Positions 8,541 through 15,685 of a DNA stretch of 17,125 nucleotides are shown piece after piece (positions within the stretch are counted from its first letter, which is position 1; every line of letters starts with the position of its first letter). Origin of the DNA: JAAZBV01 sp964460435 (GTDB lineage: Bacteria; Desulfobacterota; DSM-4660; Desulfatiglandales; HGW-15); contig CAYWRH010000092.1 of assembly GCA_964460435.1 (NCBI GenBank), forward strand, positions 1 through 17,125, given 5' to 3'. The notes under the pieces are model-generated. The model had not been told where the DNA came from, did not search any database, and worked only from the letters and a program-made list of their open reading frames with translations. The position numbers and the translations under genes were made by a program.

Positions 8541-8650
8541 GAGGGTCCGGGTAGATACCATTACGACACAGCCTGCCTTACTTACCGCTGCTTCCTTCCG
8601 GACCTGACGGGGTTCATAAGCGTCTGTCACGCATGGTCCACCCGGACTCG
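8541..8650 (-). ncRNA. ffs: Signal recognition particle RNA, small bacterial (4.5S) type
   Basis: The minus strand carries the diagnostic SRP core GTCAGGTCCGGAAGGAAGCA (GGAA tetraloop and asymmetric loop, near 8610-8590), followed by GCGGTAAGTAAGGC. The 5' GAGTCCGGGT pairs with the 3' ACCCGGACCCTC (two bases bulged), closing a rod-like hairpin of about 110 bases, the size of E. coli 4.5S RNA. The RNA binds Ffh to target membrane proteins. End positions are taken from the closing helix and may be off by a few bases. No T-rich terminator follows, so transcription may run on into pgeF. Confidence 0.95.
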
Positions 8651-8739
8651 CAAATATTCAAGGGTTTATATTTATCTTTATCCCGGGCTATCAGTAACCT
8701 TAAGGGCATTTAGCCAGAGGATATTGCAGTTTCCGCAGC

Positions 8740-9018
8740 TTAGGAAATATCAACCCTTTCCTTGAGCTCTTTCCCAACTTTGAAAAACGGGAGCTTCTTG
8801 GGCGCCACATTGATGATCTCACCAGTCTTGGGATTTCTTCCCTGATACCCTTCGTAGTGTTTGACCTTAAAGCTGCCAAAACCTCTGATTTCAACCCGTT
8901 CTCCATTGGCGAGGGCCTTTTCCATATCACCAAAAACGGTATTGACGACCTCCTCAGCCTTTTTCAGGGCGAGGTCTTCCTCTTTAGCCAAGGCCTCAAT
9001 GAGTTGTGACTTGTTCAT
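8740..9018 (-). CDS. HU/IHF family nucleoid DNA-binding protein
   Basis: A 92-residue histone-like protein that would bend DNA as a dimer. The sequence opens with MNKSQLIEALA, continues with helix 2 around KKAEEVVNTVFGDMEKAL, and has the hallmark VEIRGFGSFKVK (about 42-53) and GRNPKTGE (about 61-68, the beta-arm with its intercalating proline). It closes with PFFKVGKELKERV. The opening and the 'VEIRGFGSF' block recall IHF-beta more than HU, but the two cannot be separated safely by eye. CAGGAGAT precedes the ATG by a good distance, and a strong promoter candidate lies 80-110 bases upstream. It is a separate transcription unit between the SRP RNA and the GMP synthase gene. Confidence 0.93.
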   Translation of the reverse strand: MNKSQLIEALAKEEDLALKKAEEVVNTVFGDMEKALANGERVEIRGFGSFKVKHYEGYQGRNPKTGEIINVAPKKLPFFKVGKELKERVDIS

Positions 9019-9071
9019 AAATCTCCTGTCTCCAGTTTCTACAATTTATATGAAAAAAATCTAACCGCCTT

Positions 9072-9087
9072 AAACGGATATCTGTTT
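9072..9087. promoter_or_regulatory. Imperfect palindrome in the HU/IHF gene leader
   Basis: The 16 bases AAACGGATATCTGTTT form a palindrome with one mismatched pair, centred on GATATC. It lies just downstream of the predicted transcription start (near 9091) of the HU/IHF gene, where a repressor or the protein itself could bind. The function is inference. Confidence 0.3.
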
Positions 9088-9097
9088 GAAAAACCCA

Positions 9098-9126
9098 AAG
9101 ATAATTAATCGGGCATCCTAAGTCAA
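9098..9126 (-). promoter_or_regulatory. Sigma-70 promoter for the HU/IHF-family gene
   Basis: On the minus strand TTGACT (9126-9121) is followed by an ideal 17-base spacer and TATCTT (9103-9098). It is the only convincing pair in the 210-base gap upstream of the gene and predicts a leader of about 70 bases. The rest of the gap (9127-9232) shows no gene. Confidence 0.6.
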
Positions 9127-9232
9127 GATTTTACTTGGCCGAATATCTTTTAACCAAAAAACCTCAAAACAGTAAAATGAAAATACTGTATGTTTTGCAT
9201 AAAATCAAGTCACTTAATAAACAAAGAAAACA

Positions 9233-10195
9233 TTAAACAGCCTCAATAGTGGATGGCGGTTTGGTTGCGATATTGTAGGTAACGCTCACAATGCCCGGAA
9301 CCTCGCTGATTATTTCTGCTGCAAGTTTTTCAAGCAGGTCAAATGAGAGCCTTGTTGGTGTGGCAGTGCGGGCATCCACGCTATCCCAGCACCTTACCTC
9401 TATCTGCTGGCCGAAATCACGTTTCCCGTCGCGCATCCCTGTGACCCTGTCCTCATGAAGTATGCCCATGTACTGAAAAGCCCCGGAATTTTTAAGCCAT
9501 TTTTCCACAACAGCGGTTGCCTTTCGGGCCATCTCTATTCTTTCAGGGGTTGCCTCTCCTATTACACGGGCGGCAAGTGCCGGCCCGGGAAAGGGAATGC
9601 GTTCAAAAAGGGCCGGGGGAAGCCCGAGCGCCTTTCCTATCATCCTTACGCCGTCTTTACGCAGTTGTATCATAGGTTCAAGGATGCGGTAGCCGAATGC
9701 CTCCTCAGGATCAATCCCCAACTGTTCAAAGACATTGTGCTGACGTTTAATGCCTGCAACAGTCTCATCCACGTCTGTAAGTATGGTCCCCTGAAGCAGA
9801 AATTTTGCATTACTTTCCTTCACGATCCTGCCAAATACCTTTTTGTAAAAGGCATCCCTGATCGCCTCCCTCTTTTCTTCAGGGTCAGTTACACCCTTAA
9901 GTTCCGCAAAAAATATATCTTTTGCGTCAATAATCTCCACCTTTACACCAAGCTCCCTGAAAAAGGCCACCACCTCTTCAGGTTCTCCCTTGCGCATGAG
10001 GCCGTTTTCAATAAACACAGTCCTGAGTTTATCACCCAGGGCCCGATGGCCCAGCATTGTAACAGTAGATGAATCAACACCGCCCGAAAGGGCGTTTATT
10101 GCCATCCCGTCGCCTACGGTATCCTTGATCTCTTTCACCTTTTCATTAATGAATTTTTCTGTATCAAGGTCCTGTGCTTTAATCTCCCTGATCAT
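9233..10195 (-). CDS. GMP synthase, ATP-pyrophosphatase subunit (no glutaminase domain)
   Basis: A 320-residue protein covering only the C-terminal two thirds of ordinary GuaA. The PP-loop ALSGGVDSST (about 35-44) binds ATP for adenylation of XMP. The later landmarks are all there: LLQGTILTDV, IKRQHNV, a PFPGPALAARVIGE stretch (GuaA has PFPGPGLGVRVLGE), RDFGQQIEVR and the XMP-binding C-terminal KPPSTIEAV. The class I glutaminase domain of the usual 510-525-residue enzyme is absent, as in the two-subunit (GuaAa/GuaAb) archaeal arrangement, so ammonia must come from a separate subunit or free ammonia. The ATG at 10195 is chosen: GGAGG lies 7 bases upstream, whereas the longer frame to 10246 would contain that site. 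No glutaminase gene is adjacent. Confidence 0.85.
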   Translation of the reverse strand: MIREIKAQDLDTEKFINEKVKEIKDTVGDGMAINALSGGVDSSTVTMLGHRALGDKLRTVFIENGLMRKGEPEEVVAFFRELGVKVEIIDAKDIFFAELKGVTDPEEKREAIRDAFYKKVFGRIVKESNAKFLLQGTILTDVDETVAGIKRQHNVFEQLGIDPEEAFGYRILEPMIQLRKDGVRMIGKALGLPPALFERIPFPGPALAARVIGEATPERIEMARKATAVVEKWLKNSGAFQYMGILHEDRVTGMRDGKRDFGQQIEVRCWDSVDARTATPTRLSFDLLEKLAAEIISEVPGIVSVTYNIATKPPSTIEAV

Positions 10196-10327
10196 GTTAT
10201 ATCCTCCATATGGATCTTTAGTGATAACCTTGATATTTCTTAACATTAATCCATTAAGAAATCGACTTTTAAATGTTGTAACAGAAACTCACCCTTTTTT
10301 AAGGTGATTGAAGATTGTTGGTAGTGC

Positions 10328-10798
10328 TCATAACATTTTTAAGGCCTTTAGTCGCATTATCACTGTTGAAACCCCTGCGGGGTTCAGGCCGCCATGCTTG
10401 ATCTCTGTAAAACCGGAGGCCAGATATAATTGTCTTGCCGGCTTTCCTTCCGGGACAGATTTATCAAAGGTCTGGACAAAAATATCTTTCTGCGGATTGA
10501 GCCTGCTGATAGCAAATTTGATCAGTTTCCTGCCATAACCCTTTCCACGATATTTTTGTGATACTGCAAGCCATGCTATTTCATTTGTCTCTTTCGATAT
10601 AACAACACCGCCTGCAAGCTCACTGCTCTCTCCATTATTTTTTGAATAGATACAGAATGCAGTGTTTAGAGAAATAGCCTGTCTTAATGCATCATGAAAA
10701 GATATCTCATCAGCCATAGGGCCAAATAGCGGCTCAACCTCCCTTGCAAGCGATATCCATGCATCAAAATCTTTTTCTTCTGAACAAACTATTTTCAT
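10328..10798 (-). CDS. GNAT family N-acetyltransferase
   Basis: A 156-residue GNAT-fold protein. The acetyl-CoA pyrophosphate-binding motif A is IAWLAVSQKYRGKGYGRKLI (about 74-93), with the R-G-K-G-Y-G loop. It is followed by a helix, the strand DIFVQTF and the motif B-like ARQLYLASGF. Substrate unknown. The start is the ATG at 10798: it overlaps the TGA stop of the upstream membrane-protein gene as ATGA, which indicates translational coupling and explains the lack of a strong ribosome site. A longer in-frame extension to 10888 lies inside the neighbour's coding sequence and is rejected. Confidence 0.88.
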   Translation of the reverse strand: MKIVCSEEKDFDAWISLAREVEPLFGPMADEISFHDALRQAISLNTAFCIYSKNNGESSELAGGVVISKETNEIAWLAVSQKYRGKGYGRKLIKFAISRLNPQKDIFVQTFDKSVPEGKPARQLYLASGFTEIKHGGLNPAGVSTVIMRLKALKML

Positions 10799-11226
10799 TT
10801 TTGTGATACCCTGTGTAATCTCTTTTCCGCTATGAGAAATCCCACAACTGTCAGCATCATAATAATCGGGATAGCCACCATCAGACATAGAGGCAATATA
10901 AGGAATATCATCCCGGAGGAATGGCTTGGATAAATAACAGCTTTGATGTACACGATCAGTGACAGTGATGTTAGTGCAATGGCAAATAATGCTGTAACTG
11001 GCTCTATAATGCGGGATTTGACAATTCTGCGGACTATATAATTACCCGCCAAAAGAAAACCGTAGGGCACAGCTGAAAAGATCATGAAGAACAGACTCTC
11101 TCTATTCCAATGCCAGCCATAGTTGGCCAGGCATGCTGTTATTGTCCCCAGCAGCCCAATCAAAAGAGCTATAAGCTCAATCTTTGAAAAGCAGACCCCG
11201 CTTTTATGTAAACCTGAATGTCCCAT
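10795..11226 (-). CDS. Four-helix membrane protein of unknown function
   Basis: A 143-residue protein with four hydrophobic segments: about 17-36 (IELIALLIGLLGTITACLA), 46-64 (LFFMIFSAVPYGFLLAG), 77-95 and 103-133, with basic residues between the second and third (RRIVKSR), suggesting inner-membrane insertion. I do not recognise the family. It precedes and is coupled by an ATGA overlap to the GNAT gene, so the two probably act together or are at least coexpressed. The start ATG has only a GAAGAAAC-type upstream site. It follows the transposase remnant by 31 bases. Confidence 0.7.
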   Translation of the reverse strand: MGHSGLHKSGVCFSKIELIALLIGLLGTITACLANYGWHWNRESLFFMIFSAVPYGFLLAGNYIVRRIVKSRIIEPVTALFAIALTSLSLIVYIKAVIYPSHSSGMIFLILPLCLMVAIPIIMMLTVVGFLIAEKRLHRVSQK

Positions 11227-11257
11227 GTTTTTGTTTCTTCATCCATAAATATTTTTG

Positions 11258-11563
11258 CTAGCGACCGCTTGCCTGCGACACCCCGGAAATACCAATCCCA
11301 AAATGTTCCCCTATCTCCTTTAACCTCTTACCGCTATATCTATGGCACAAATATATCTGTACCCTCTTCAATAAAGCAGAGTCCCCATCAAATAGTTCTT
11401 CTGTCTCTTTTATTATATCCTCTACTCCAGGCCTTTCATGAAAATACTTTAAATCAGGAAGATCACGATCTCTTCCCTTCCTCTCTAAATGTTTCTTTCT
11501 TATCTCGTTCTTATCGCAGCTTACCAGCTTTCCCTTTATATCATCAATAATAGTTTGAAGATA
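11258..11563 (-). pseudogene. C-terminal remnant of an IS200-like/RAYT (Y1) transposase
   Basis: Between the tmcA stop and the membrane-protein gene the minus strand has 101 open codons with no start codon or ribosome site. The translation ends ALLKRVQIYLCHRYSGKRLK then EIGEHFGIGISGVSQASGR and a TAG. That is the helix-turn-helix tail found at the C-terminus of many REP-associated/IS200-like Y1 transposases (SLxEIGxxFGxxxSxVSxAxxR). The N-terminal catalytic part with the HUH motif and nucleophilic tyrosine is missing. It is in the same frame as tmcA and starts at the codon after the tmcA stop. Family recognition is by motif only. Confidence 0.65.
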
Positions 11564-11944
11564 TTACCTCTTATGGCAATCCCCGCACATGACAGGCCCA
11601 TTTTCTTTCTTCTCATGGCAGCCCTGGCACTGCGAATGGAAGGCCTGTAACAAGGTAATTTTATATTCATCGTTAGCTTTTAAGGGGTGACATTCAATAC
11701 ATCTTTTATTTTCTGAAGATTTATCTTTAACCAGAACACCATTTTCATATACATGGTGGCACTCTTCGCATTTATTTTCCAGATCCAGGTTATGATAGTC
11801 ATGATCAAAGGCGGAGGCTGGTTTCTGGGGGTTTACAAAACTGGAATTGTCTAAAAAAGTGATTGATTTACCATCATCCAATACACTGTACCATAATATG
11901 CATCCAATTATTACTGCAGCAAGAATTGAAATTCTTAACTCCAC
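11564..11944 (-). CDS. tmcA: TmcA-like tetraheme cytochrome c3
   Basis: A 126-residue c-type cytochrome with four CxxCH haem sites at about residues 59-63 (CEECH), 82-86 (CIECH), 106-110 (CQGCH) and 120-124 (CGDCH), plus upstream His residues in FDHDYHNLD for axial ligation, as in cytochrome c3. An N-terminal hydrophobic stretch (about 4-20, ISILAAVIIGCILWY) is a signal or anchor placing it in the periplasm. In sulfate reducers TmcA accepts electrons from hydrogenase/cytochrome c3 and passes them to the membrane complex. The GTG at 11944 is preferred: GGAG lies 6 bases upstream and the tmcB stop ends one base before it. An ATG at 11971 (135 residues) overlapping tmcB is the alternative. Confidence 0.87.
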   Translation of the reverse strand: MELRISILAAVIIGCILWYSVLDDGKSITFLDNSSFVNPQKPASAFDHDYHNLDLENKCEECHHVYENGVLVKDKSSENKRCIECHPLKANDEYKITLLQAFHSQCQGCHEKKENGPVMCGDCHKR

Positions 11945-11945
11945 T

Positions 11946-13280
11946 TTATTCTCCTTTGTCCAGACATTCATACAGGATATCTATGATAAACTTCACTTCC
12001 ATCCCAAGTTTATAATGATGCACGATATCCTCAAGCCCGCTGTGGCAGTTATGACAAGGGGCAATAAGCACAGGAACACCGGTTGCTGCTAATTGTTCCG
12101 CCTTAATCCTGTTGCCTTTAACTCTTTTTATTTTATATGGAGGGCCACAATTGATTACCCCGCCACCTGCGCTGCAGCAGTAATTAAGTTCCATGTTAGG
12201 ATGCATTTCTACAACATTTTCACAAAGTTCATGAAGAATATACCTTGCCTTCTCATGTAACCCCCTTCCTCTGACAACATTGCATGGATCGTGAATGGTT
12301 ACTGGTTTCTCAAATTTCCTGGCCAGTTTTATTTTGCCGGCCTTGAAAAGATCATAGTAAAACTCAATTGCATGCACCATTGGTATGGGGGGCATTCTCC
12401 AGCTCAGTGCCCTATTCCCCATATCATAGACAGATCGAAATGCATGGCCGCACTCCCCCATTACAATTTTTTTCACCTTAAGTCTGGCGGCAGTCTCAAA
12501 ATGTTGGCGCTTAAGTCTGGCCATTATTTCATTGTCTCCAGTAAACATGGCCATATCGCTGTTATCCCATCCGGGTGTGGCAGGCATTGTCCAGTCTACT
12601 CCGGTTACATTCATCAAGACAGCAGCCTTGTATATGAGACCTGCCTGAAATTTGGGTTCAGGCGCGATAACAGAATACATTATTTCCGCCCCCTCTTTTT
12701 CAAGGGGAATCCTGAGCCTGGGTATTTCATCCCTTGCCTCATCCTCCTGCCATTGCAGGGTATCAACCCATTCATTTTCCTTTACCCACATCTGGTTCAT
12801 TGTGGCAGAGTGACTGTTGACAGTATCCTGGATATAAAGTGGTGTCATCTCAAGTTTATGGATTATCCTCCTGACCACCAGCATGAGATATGCTATATCA
12901 ATACCAAATGGACAGTACATGGAACATCTTTTACACAGATTGCATTCAGTATGTGCAATTTCTGTGGCTCTTTTCAAAAACTCAGGTGACACTTTGCCTT
13001 TTTTCTTTATCATTTCCCATAAAGTTTGTTTTACCTTACCCACAGGTGAGAAATGGGGATCATTATCATTTGAAAGATAAAAATGGCATGCCTCGGAACA
13101 GAGCCCGCAATGCACACATGTGTCAATATACATCCTAAATCTTGCACCGGTCTCCCCTTCAAGAACCTGGTTTATCACCGATTTAATTTTAGAAGGAGTG
13201 AGATTCGCCATTCCCTGGGCTATGCCTTCATCGATTATTTCCGTATTATTATTTTTTTCCGGCTGTATTTCGCCTTTCAT
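11946..13280 (-). CDS. tmcB: TmcB, HdrD-like iron-sulfur/cysteine-rich subunit
   Basis: A 444-residue protein with two [4Fe-4S] motifs, C55-x2-C58-x2-C61-x3-C65 (CVHCGLCSEACH) and C113-x2-C116-x2-C119-x3-C123-P (CNLCKRCSMYCP). They are followed by the two CCG-type cysteine-rich domains: GECGHAFRSVYD, HDPCNVVRGRGLHE, NYCCSAGGG and IAPCHNCHSG. This is the HdrD/GlpC/DsrK architecture, in which the cysteine-rich domain binds a special cubane cluster. In the Tmc complex it is the cytoplasmic partner of the membrane cytochrome b. No signal peptide is seen, as expected. The gene lies 62 bases after tmcC and abuts tmcA. DsrK-like or other Hdr-like roles are possible by sequence, but the four-gene context supports TmcB. 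Confidence 0.9.
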   Translation of the reverse strand: MKGEIQPEKNNNTEIIDEGIAQGMANLTPSKIKSVINQVLEGETGARFRMYIDTCVHCGLCSEACHFYLSNDNDPHFSPVGKVKQTLWEMIKKKGKVSPEFLKRATEIAHTECNLCKRCSMYCPFGIDIAYLMLVVRRIIHKLEMTPLYIQDTVNSHSATMNQMWVKENEWVDTLQWQEDEARDEIPRLRIPLEKEGAEIMYSVIAPEPKFQAGLIYKAAVLMNVTGVDWTMPATPGWDNSDMAMFTGDNEIMARLKRQHFETAARLKVKKIVMGECGHAFRSVYDMGNRALSWRMPPIPMVHAIEFYYDLFKAGKIKLARKFEKPVTIHDPCNVVRGRGLHEKARYILHELCENVVEMHPNMELNYCCSAGGGVINCGPPYKIKRVKGNRIKAEQLAATGVPVLIAPCHNCHSGLEDIVHHYKLGMEVKFIIDILYECLDKGE

Positions 13281-13342
13281 GTTTTCAAGACCCTTTTATT
13301 TTATTAGAGTAAATTTTAATTTGTAATATTTTCATTTTAACC

Positions 13343-14002
13343 TTACCAGTCGCGAGCAAAACGGACTCCGCCGAACTCTGAACCGGTATAAGCCCTCGAA
13401 AAAATGCCGAAAATCATATGTATAAAACGGGTAAAGGGTATTGCCATGAGCATGATCTGCCCGCTTAACATGTGAATGAGTAAAACATAAGAATAACCGG
13501 GGAACTGATAACTTGACCACAACCCTGTAATAAAGGGAAGTGCAATTAAAAGAAGAAAAATGTAATCAGATAGTGACGTGACAAAGCGTACTTCCGGCCG
13601 GACTATCCTTCTTATAAGGAAAAAAACACAACCTGAAATAACAATAACGGACATAATATCAGCAAGAATTTTAGGCAGAGCCCAAAAGCTGATATTAAAG
13701 GCTTCATGTAAAAGAGCAATATGAGAACCTAAGAATATAGTTACCAGAAGCAGGCATATATGAAAGGCAAAACCTATTACTGTCATTACCCGCTGTTCAC
13801 GCATATTTGTGCTTGCAAACGGGATTATCCAGTGCAGTATTGACCTCAAGCTATATTTCAGGCTAAGAAATGAAAAGATAAATGCCTCATTTTTTTTAGC
13901 AAGGTTTAAAACACGATAAACCTGATATAAAATCCCAATGATAAATACTACAAAACAGATCCACATCATGGGACCTTTAAGAAAAAAATATATACTTTCC
14001 AT
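13343..14002 (-). CDS. tmcC: TmcC, membrane cytochrome b subunit
   Basis: A 219-residue integral membrane protein with five likely helices (about 11-31, 72-92, 108-130, 145-161, 170-198), as in NarI/DsrM-type diheme cytochromes b. Candidate haem b ligands are His81 (FAFHICLL), His94 or His99 (GSHIALLH), His177 (LLIHMLSG) and His195 (RFIHMIFG), placed within helices as needed for two haems. It should link periplasmic TmcA to cytoplasmic TmcB and possibly menaquinone. AGGGAG lies 7 bases before the ATG. The C-terminal GGVRFARDW is hydrophilic. It sits between tmcD (63 bases upstream) and tmcB. Confidence 0.88.
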   Translation of the reverse strand: MESIYFFLKGPMMWICFVVFIIGILYQVYRVLNLAKKNEAFIFSFLSLKYSLRSILHWIIPFASTNMREQRVMTVIGFAFHICLLLVTIFLGSHIALLHEAFNISFWALPKILADIMSVIVISGCVFFLIRRIVRPEVRFVTSLSDYIFLLLIALPFITGLWSSYQFPGYSYVLLIHMLSGQIMLMAIPFTRFIHMIFGIFSRAYTGSEFGGVRFARDW

Positions 14003-14065
14003 GATTGACTCCCTAATACAGCAAATGCTCTTCCTTTAATTTTTTTTAAAAAACTATATATACTG

Positions 14066-15310
14066 TCAAAGCGAATGAAGAATTCGGTTATACTCTCCAT
14101 TAACTATTGCTTTTATCAGTAGTTTATTACCTGTTTCGTTAAAAACCGGATTCCATAAATGATGATATGGCGTCGGGAGCAGGGAACCGTCAATAATGAT
14201 ATATTTCATGCCATTCTTTTCAACCTTTGCTGCCACATGTTTTCCGTCCTGACTGAAAACTGGCTGCCATGCCATGTCAAATTCAATACTCCATATTTTA
14301 TCATCAACGATAATCCCCCATTTACCTTTATCTTTAACCACTGCCGCAATTCTTGTTCCGTCGTGGTTCATAACCAAGTCAGTTATCATTTCATCAACCC
14401 TGGTTTTCCAGGCTTTATCATTTACCGCGATAGTCCATTTTCCGAAAACAGGTGAAACAATGGCCGCAAGTTTTTTACCGTCTGCACTGAATTGTTGATG
14501 CCATAGCTGTTTAAACTTTGATTTCCATATATTCCCGCCTTTATTGGCAAGAGTCCATCCTCCTGATAATACAGGGGCGACAACATCTCCGGTTTTTGGA
14601 TTAAAACATGGTTCCCATACCATTGGAAAGGTCTTTTCCCATAATTCTCCATCTACTGCTATTGTGTATTCGAACCTGTTTATTCTGACATCGGCAGCAA
14701 GCCTTTTTCCGTCAGGGCTGAATACATTCTTCCAGACATTTGTAAAGGATCTTTCCCAGGGGTTTCCTCCAGGCGCCGGCGCATATATCCCTTCCTTAAA
14801 CTTTGCTATATCAGCAGCATCCAAGTGTTCTGTCTGTACTGTTGCTGATGTCTGTGTCCCGTCAGGGCTCATTGTTATATTGGTGATACTTGCAAAGGTG
14901 TTTTCCCAGGTGGTATCATCAAGTGCGACAGCATATTCCATGTCCTGTTCATATGCTGTCGCAATATGGGCTCCGTCAGAGCTGAACATCAGGTTCCATG
15001 CAAACCCGAACCGGTTCTCCCATAGCTGCCCATCTACTGCAACAGTCCACTCCATATCATTTGATACAAGTGCTGCAAGCCTGCCATCAGGGCTGAAACG
15101 CAGGTTATATATTTTTTCAAACGGCATCTCCCATGTCTCACCATTGACACAGACATTAAAAAGATCATCCCCTGTCCTGACGATCGCAGCTATCCTTTCA
15201 CCATCAGGGCTTACATATGGCTCTTCGATCCAGTCGTATTGTTCTTCCCATTTCTTAAAAGGAATTTTTTTATTGGTATTTTGCCAATCCCAGGCTGCAA
15301 TATGATTCAT
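14066..15310 (-). CDS. tmcD: TmcD, tryptophan-rich WD40-like repeat protein
   Basis: A 414-residue protein without signal peptide or membrane segment, made almost wholly of about ten degenerate repeats of roughly 38 residues. Each has a turn such as SPDGERIAA, SPDGRLAAL, SPDGKRLAA, SADGKKLAA or SQDGKHVAA and a W-x-IAVDG-x-x-W-E strand pair, the pattern of a WD40-like/PD40 beta-propeller. Tryptophan is strikingly frequent (22 residues, about 5%), fitting the name 'tryptophan-rich' for TmcD of Desulfovibrio. Its role in the complex is not known. The ATG at 15310 is chosen because GGAG lies 6 bases upstream; an ATG at 15322 with a closer GGAG, and a TTG at 15349, are weaker alternatives. It is first in the tmc operon here. 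Confidence 0.85.
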   Translation of the reverse strand: MNHIAAWDWQNTNKKIPFKKWEEQYDWIEEPYVSPDGERIAAIVRTGDDLFNVCVNGETWEMPFEKIYNLRFSPDGRLAALVSNDMEWTVAVDGQLWENRFGFAWNLMFSSDGAHIATAYEQDMEYAVALDDTTWENTFASITNITMSPDGTQTSATVQTEHLDAADIAKFKEGIYAPAPGGNPWERSFTNVWKNVFSPDGKRLAADVRINRFEYTIAVDGELWEKTFPMVWEPCFNPKTGDVVAPVLSGGWTLANKGGNIWKSKFKQLWHQQFSADGKKLAAIVSPVFGKWTIAVNDKAWKTRVDEMITDLVMNHDGTRIAAVVKDKGKWGIIVDDKIWSIEFDMAWQPVFSQDGKHVAAKVEKNGMKYIIIDGSLLPTPYHHLWNPVFNETGNKLLIKAIVNGEYNRILHSL

Positions 15311-15456
15311 AATTGTCTCCATGTATCTCCAATTATTGAGGTAGATCAATAAGTAATCTTATTCCATATCTGCTTTCATATAATCGTGCGCCTGGTAATA
15401 GGTGCATAAACCTTTAATAAATGGTTCCGCAGCTATCACTAATACCAGATAATTAT

Positions 15457-15479
15457 AAAAAATAGTCAGCATCCTGACT
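15457..15479 (-). terminator. Terminator-like hairpin upstream of tmcD
   Basis: On the minus strand AGTCAG-GATG-CTGACT forms a 6-bp stem with a four-base loop, followed after one A and T by a run of T residues (15462-15457). It would stop transcripts arriving from the right end, including the ATPase/TOPRIM pair, or act as an attenuator about 150 bases before the tmcD start. The stem is short, so its strength is uncertain. Confidence 0.5.
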
Positions 15480-15482
15480 TCA

Positions 15483-15494
15483 GAGAGCGCTCTC
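15483..15494. repeat. Perfect 12-base palindrome GAGAGCGCTCTC
   Basis: GAGAGC followed directly by GCTCTC, an uninterrupted palindrome immediately upstream (in the tmc direction) of the terminator-like hairpin. It may be a dimeric regulator site or part of the same RNA structure. No regulator binding this motif is known to me. Confidence 0.45.
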
Positions 15495-15685
15495 CTTCTT
15501 ATAACATAAAAATAACAGATATAATCAAAATTTTGCTCATCACACTAGAAAGGGGCCCAGGCACTGATAACAGGCTGAATCCAAATCTCTGCTTCAGTCG
15601 GTCTTATATTATGAGCCAGGAGGAATGCAGGTATAGCCATAAGGCATATATGAAACAGGAAAAAGGCGATTGTCATGGGGTCGTG

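Noticed and set aside
8520..8630. N-terminal extension of PgeF by 37 codons
   Set aside because: The whole extension lies within the SRP RNA sequence, and PgeF homologues begin near the later ATG.
12291..12989. 232-codon open frame opposite tmcB
   Set aside because: Antisense to the clearly coding iron-sulfur protein; composition and lack of motifs indicate chance.
14544..15305. 253-codon open frame opposite tmcD
   Set aside because: Shadow of the repetitive tmcD coding sequence; the repeats keep the opposite frame free of stops. No ribosome site or domain.
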